A DNA stretch of 64,000 nt from Salarias fasciatus (taxonomy: Eukaryota; Chordata; Actinopteri; Blenniiformes; Blenniidae): positions 665,785-729,784 of the forward strand of contig NC_043752.1 in assembly GCF_902148845.1 (NCBI RefSeq). The letters are read 5' to 3'. Below, one piece after another: positions 62,700-64,000 of this stretch. Position 1 is the first letter of the stretch. Each line of letters opens with the position of its first letter. Below the pieces are notes generated by a model. That model was not told the DNA's origin. It did no database searches and saw nothing but the letters and a program-made list of their open reading frames with translations. The position numbers and the translations under genes are program-made.

Positions 62700-63745
62700 T
62701 ATAGAGGGTTTTCTCGTCGCGTCATCAGGCGCGTCATCGACCCGGAAGTCGCCATCTTGGAGGTACTCCGTATCACAACAAAGCACGAGTCCTAAGGAAG
62801 ATCCAGAGCGTTATCAAGAAAAATGGTAAATTATTTCCGTGTCATTGGTTGTACCAATAGGTCAGACCGAGAAAAACATTTGGAATTATATAGACGTCGC
62901 CCTGCGACAGACTGGCAACCTGTCCAGGGCATACCCCGCCTTCACCCACAGCAGCTGGGATCGGCTCCAGCCACCCGCGACCCCGATAAGCGGTAGAAAA
63001 TGAATGAATGAATGAATGAATAGACTTCCAAAAGTTATAAAAATCCAGGGTGAGGAATGCCAAAAACTATCAGAGGAACGGAGGCGCTTGTGGTTAGCAA
63101 AGCTTAACCAAGATCAACGAGGGAAAAATCTGGACAACATCCGAATTTGTTCGGCACATTTCTTGTCAGGTAAGTGAAACAGAGCGCAGCAGTTTAAGCT
63201 CATTAATGACTTCATATGTTACTTTGATCATTCATAAACGTTTAGCTTCTACAGAAACTTGAATTTTTCTGTCCCTAGCCTTAAGAGATGTATTACTCCT
63301 GAAAAAAAAAACAGTTTGTGCTAGATTTTTAAAGTATTTTATGTAGAAAAAAAACCAAACCATATTTCAGCTATCACACTATTTGTAGCCATCAGCTTGG
63401 TAATATTTGCGTTTTAATCAATTATTTACAACCCCAACCCCTACGAAAGCGCTGGTCCCCAGTGAGGGTCCAGGAGGTGGGAGCCAACTCCTACAGATCT
63501 TTACCACCAATAAACAGTAGCTTCTCGAAATATCGGGCTTTCTCTTGTAACCCAAGGCCTTCCCGATATTCCTGTGCTTCTTCAGTCCGTTTTCACGAGC
63601 TTTCGACATGGCTGAACGCACTCAAATTGTTCCATAACACACAATCGAGACTACTGTCAGTATGATTGTTTACATTGAGTATCTCCAATATGGCGGCGCA
63701 GCGAGGGTACCGCCCAAGTCATGACGTCGGTGAAAACCCTCTATA
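62700..63745 (+). mobile_element. THAP-domain DNA transposon, nonautonomous remnant
   Basis: The ends are a perfect 14-bp inverted repeat (TATAGAGGGTTTTC at 62700-62713; complement at 63732-63745). Subterminal regions also match, including a CCATnTTGG (YY1-type) motif on each side. From the ATG at 62823 the plus strand reads a THAP-type zinc finger in two pieces: GCTNRSDREKHLELYR, then (after an insertion) LPKVIKIQGEECQKLSEERR, LWLAKL and ICSAHFLSG, ending at a GTAAGT donor (63169). The first THAP cysteine position reads F. Only about 1 kb remains, so most of the transposase is gone. THAP domains occur in P-element- and Kolobok-type transposases; the superfamily is undecided (the outer TA could be a target duplication). 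Confidence 0.7.
62896..63025 (+). mobile_element. L2-type LINE/SINE 3' tail inserted in the THAP exon
   Basis: Reads CGCCCTGCGACAGACTGGCA, ACCTGTCCAGGG, GGGATCGGCTCCAGCC, GATAAGCGGTAGAAAATGAA, then (TGAA)n, the standard fish L2 tail. TAGAC at 62891-62895 is repeated at 63021-63025, a 5-bp target duplication, and removing the insert restores the THAP reading frame, so it postdates the transposon. Confidence 0.85.
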
Positions 63746-64000
63746 ACTAGAATGGATAATTTAAATGTTTGGGGGTCACCAAAAATCAGTTTTTGAGCAA
63801 AAAAAAAAAGGATTTTAAAAACATAAAATTAAAAATTCCAATATTAATTTGACTCAAGAAGCAGACACAAAAATCTAATGCCTAAAGACAGATAAACAAG
63901 TTTAAAACTCATGTCTATATAACTCATATCTAATACAATAAACTGTGGAGGAGCTTTTCCTTATCTGTTAATATAACATATTACAGCATGTAGCCTTGTT
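63746..64000. other. AT-rich right edge
   Basis: No gene, repeat family or motif cluster recognised. Confidence 0.5.

Noticed and set aside
63418-63621. Minus-strand ORF in the right half of the THAP element
   Set aside because: Short, no THAP or transposase motif, antisense to the recognised exon.

Overview
The window is a teleost fish Hox cluster with its flanks, best read as the duplicated HoxBb cluster of a percomorph (spiny-rayed) fish. The evidence is four two-exon homeobox genes on the minus strand in collinear order, a mir-10 hairpin, and human HOXB-type flanking genes: skap1 beyond the Hox1 end and a ttll6-type gene beyond the posterior end. The retained set hoxb1b, hoxb3b, hoxb5b, hoxb6b, without hoxb2b, hoxb4b or hoxb7b-b13b, is what I recall for percomorph HoxBb; zebrafish keeps hoxb8b and lacks hoxb3b. 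The species cannot be named from the sequence alone.

Layout by increasing coordinate, all genes on the minus strand: (1) 1-8.5 kb, the 5' part of skap1 (four small exons, 8483 to 5964, the rest off the left edge or unseen); (2) 8.5-20 kb, intergenic, with small repeats, conserved-looking enhancer candidates and, about 560 bp past the hoxb1b stop, a DR2 retinoic acid response element; (3) 20.5-21.6 kb hoxb1b, with a PBX/HOX + SOX/OCT + PREP/MEIS block just upstream that matches the rhombomere-4 autoregulatory element of mouse Hoxb1; (4) 23.1-25.1 kb a compact hoxb3b; (5) 25-46 kb, the gap left by loss of hoxb4b, holding mir-10 (33.0 kb) and then at least two multi-kilobase mobile elements and a LINE fragment; (6) 46.5-47.8 kb hoxb5b and 49.1-50.8 kb hoxb6b; (7) 51-55 kb a gene-free stretch where posterior Hox genes are missing; (8) 55.6-62.5 kb a polyglutamylase gene (ttll6) of fourteen recognisable exons; (9) 62.7-63.7 kb a THAP-domain DNA transposon remnant.

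Exon boundaries were placed by hand from GT/AG sites, reading-phase agreement and protein family knowledge. In all four Hox genes the intron is phase 1 and both exons join in frame, giving 287, 281, 290 and 236 residues. skap1 and most of ttll6 are invisible as long ORFs and were recovered exon by exon. The Hox genes encode axial-patterning transcription factors, and the regulatory blocks near hoxb1b fit retinoic acid-induced and self-maintained hindbrain expression. skap1 (immune adaptor) and ttll6 (ciliary tubulin modification) are bystanders in synteny.

The most notable points are a mir-10 whose mature first base appears to be C instead of U, a transposon carrying a complete spliced transcription unit in the hoxb3b-hoxb5b gap, a Hox3 protein reduced to about 281 residues, and a 26-base microexon in skap1. 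No database search was possible, so family names rest on recognised motifs and synteny.
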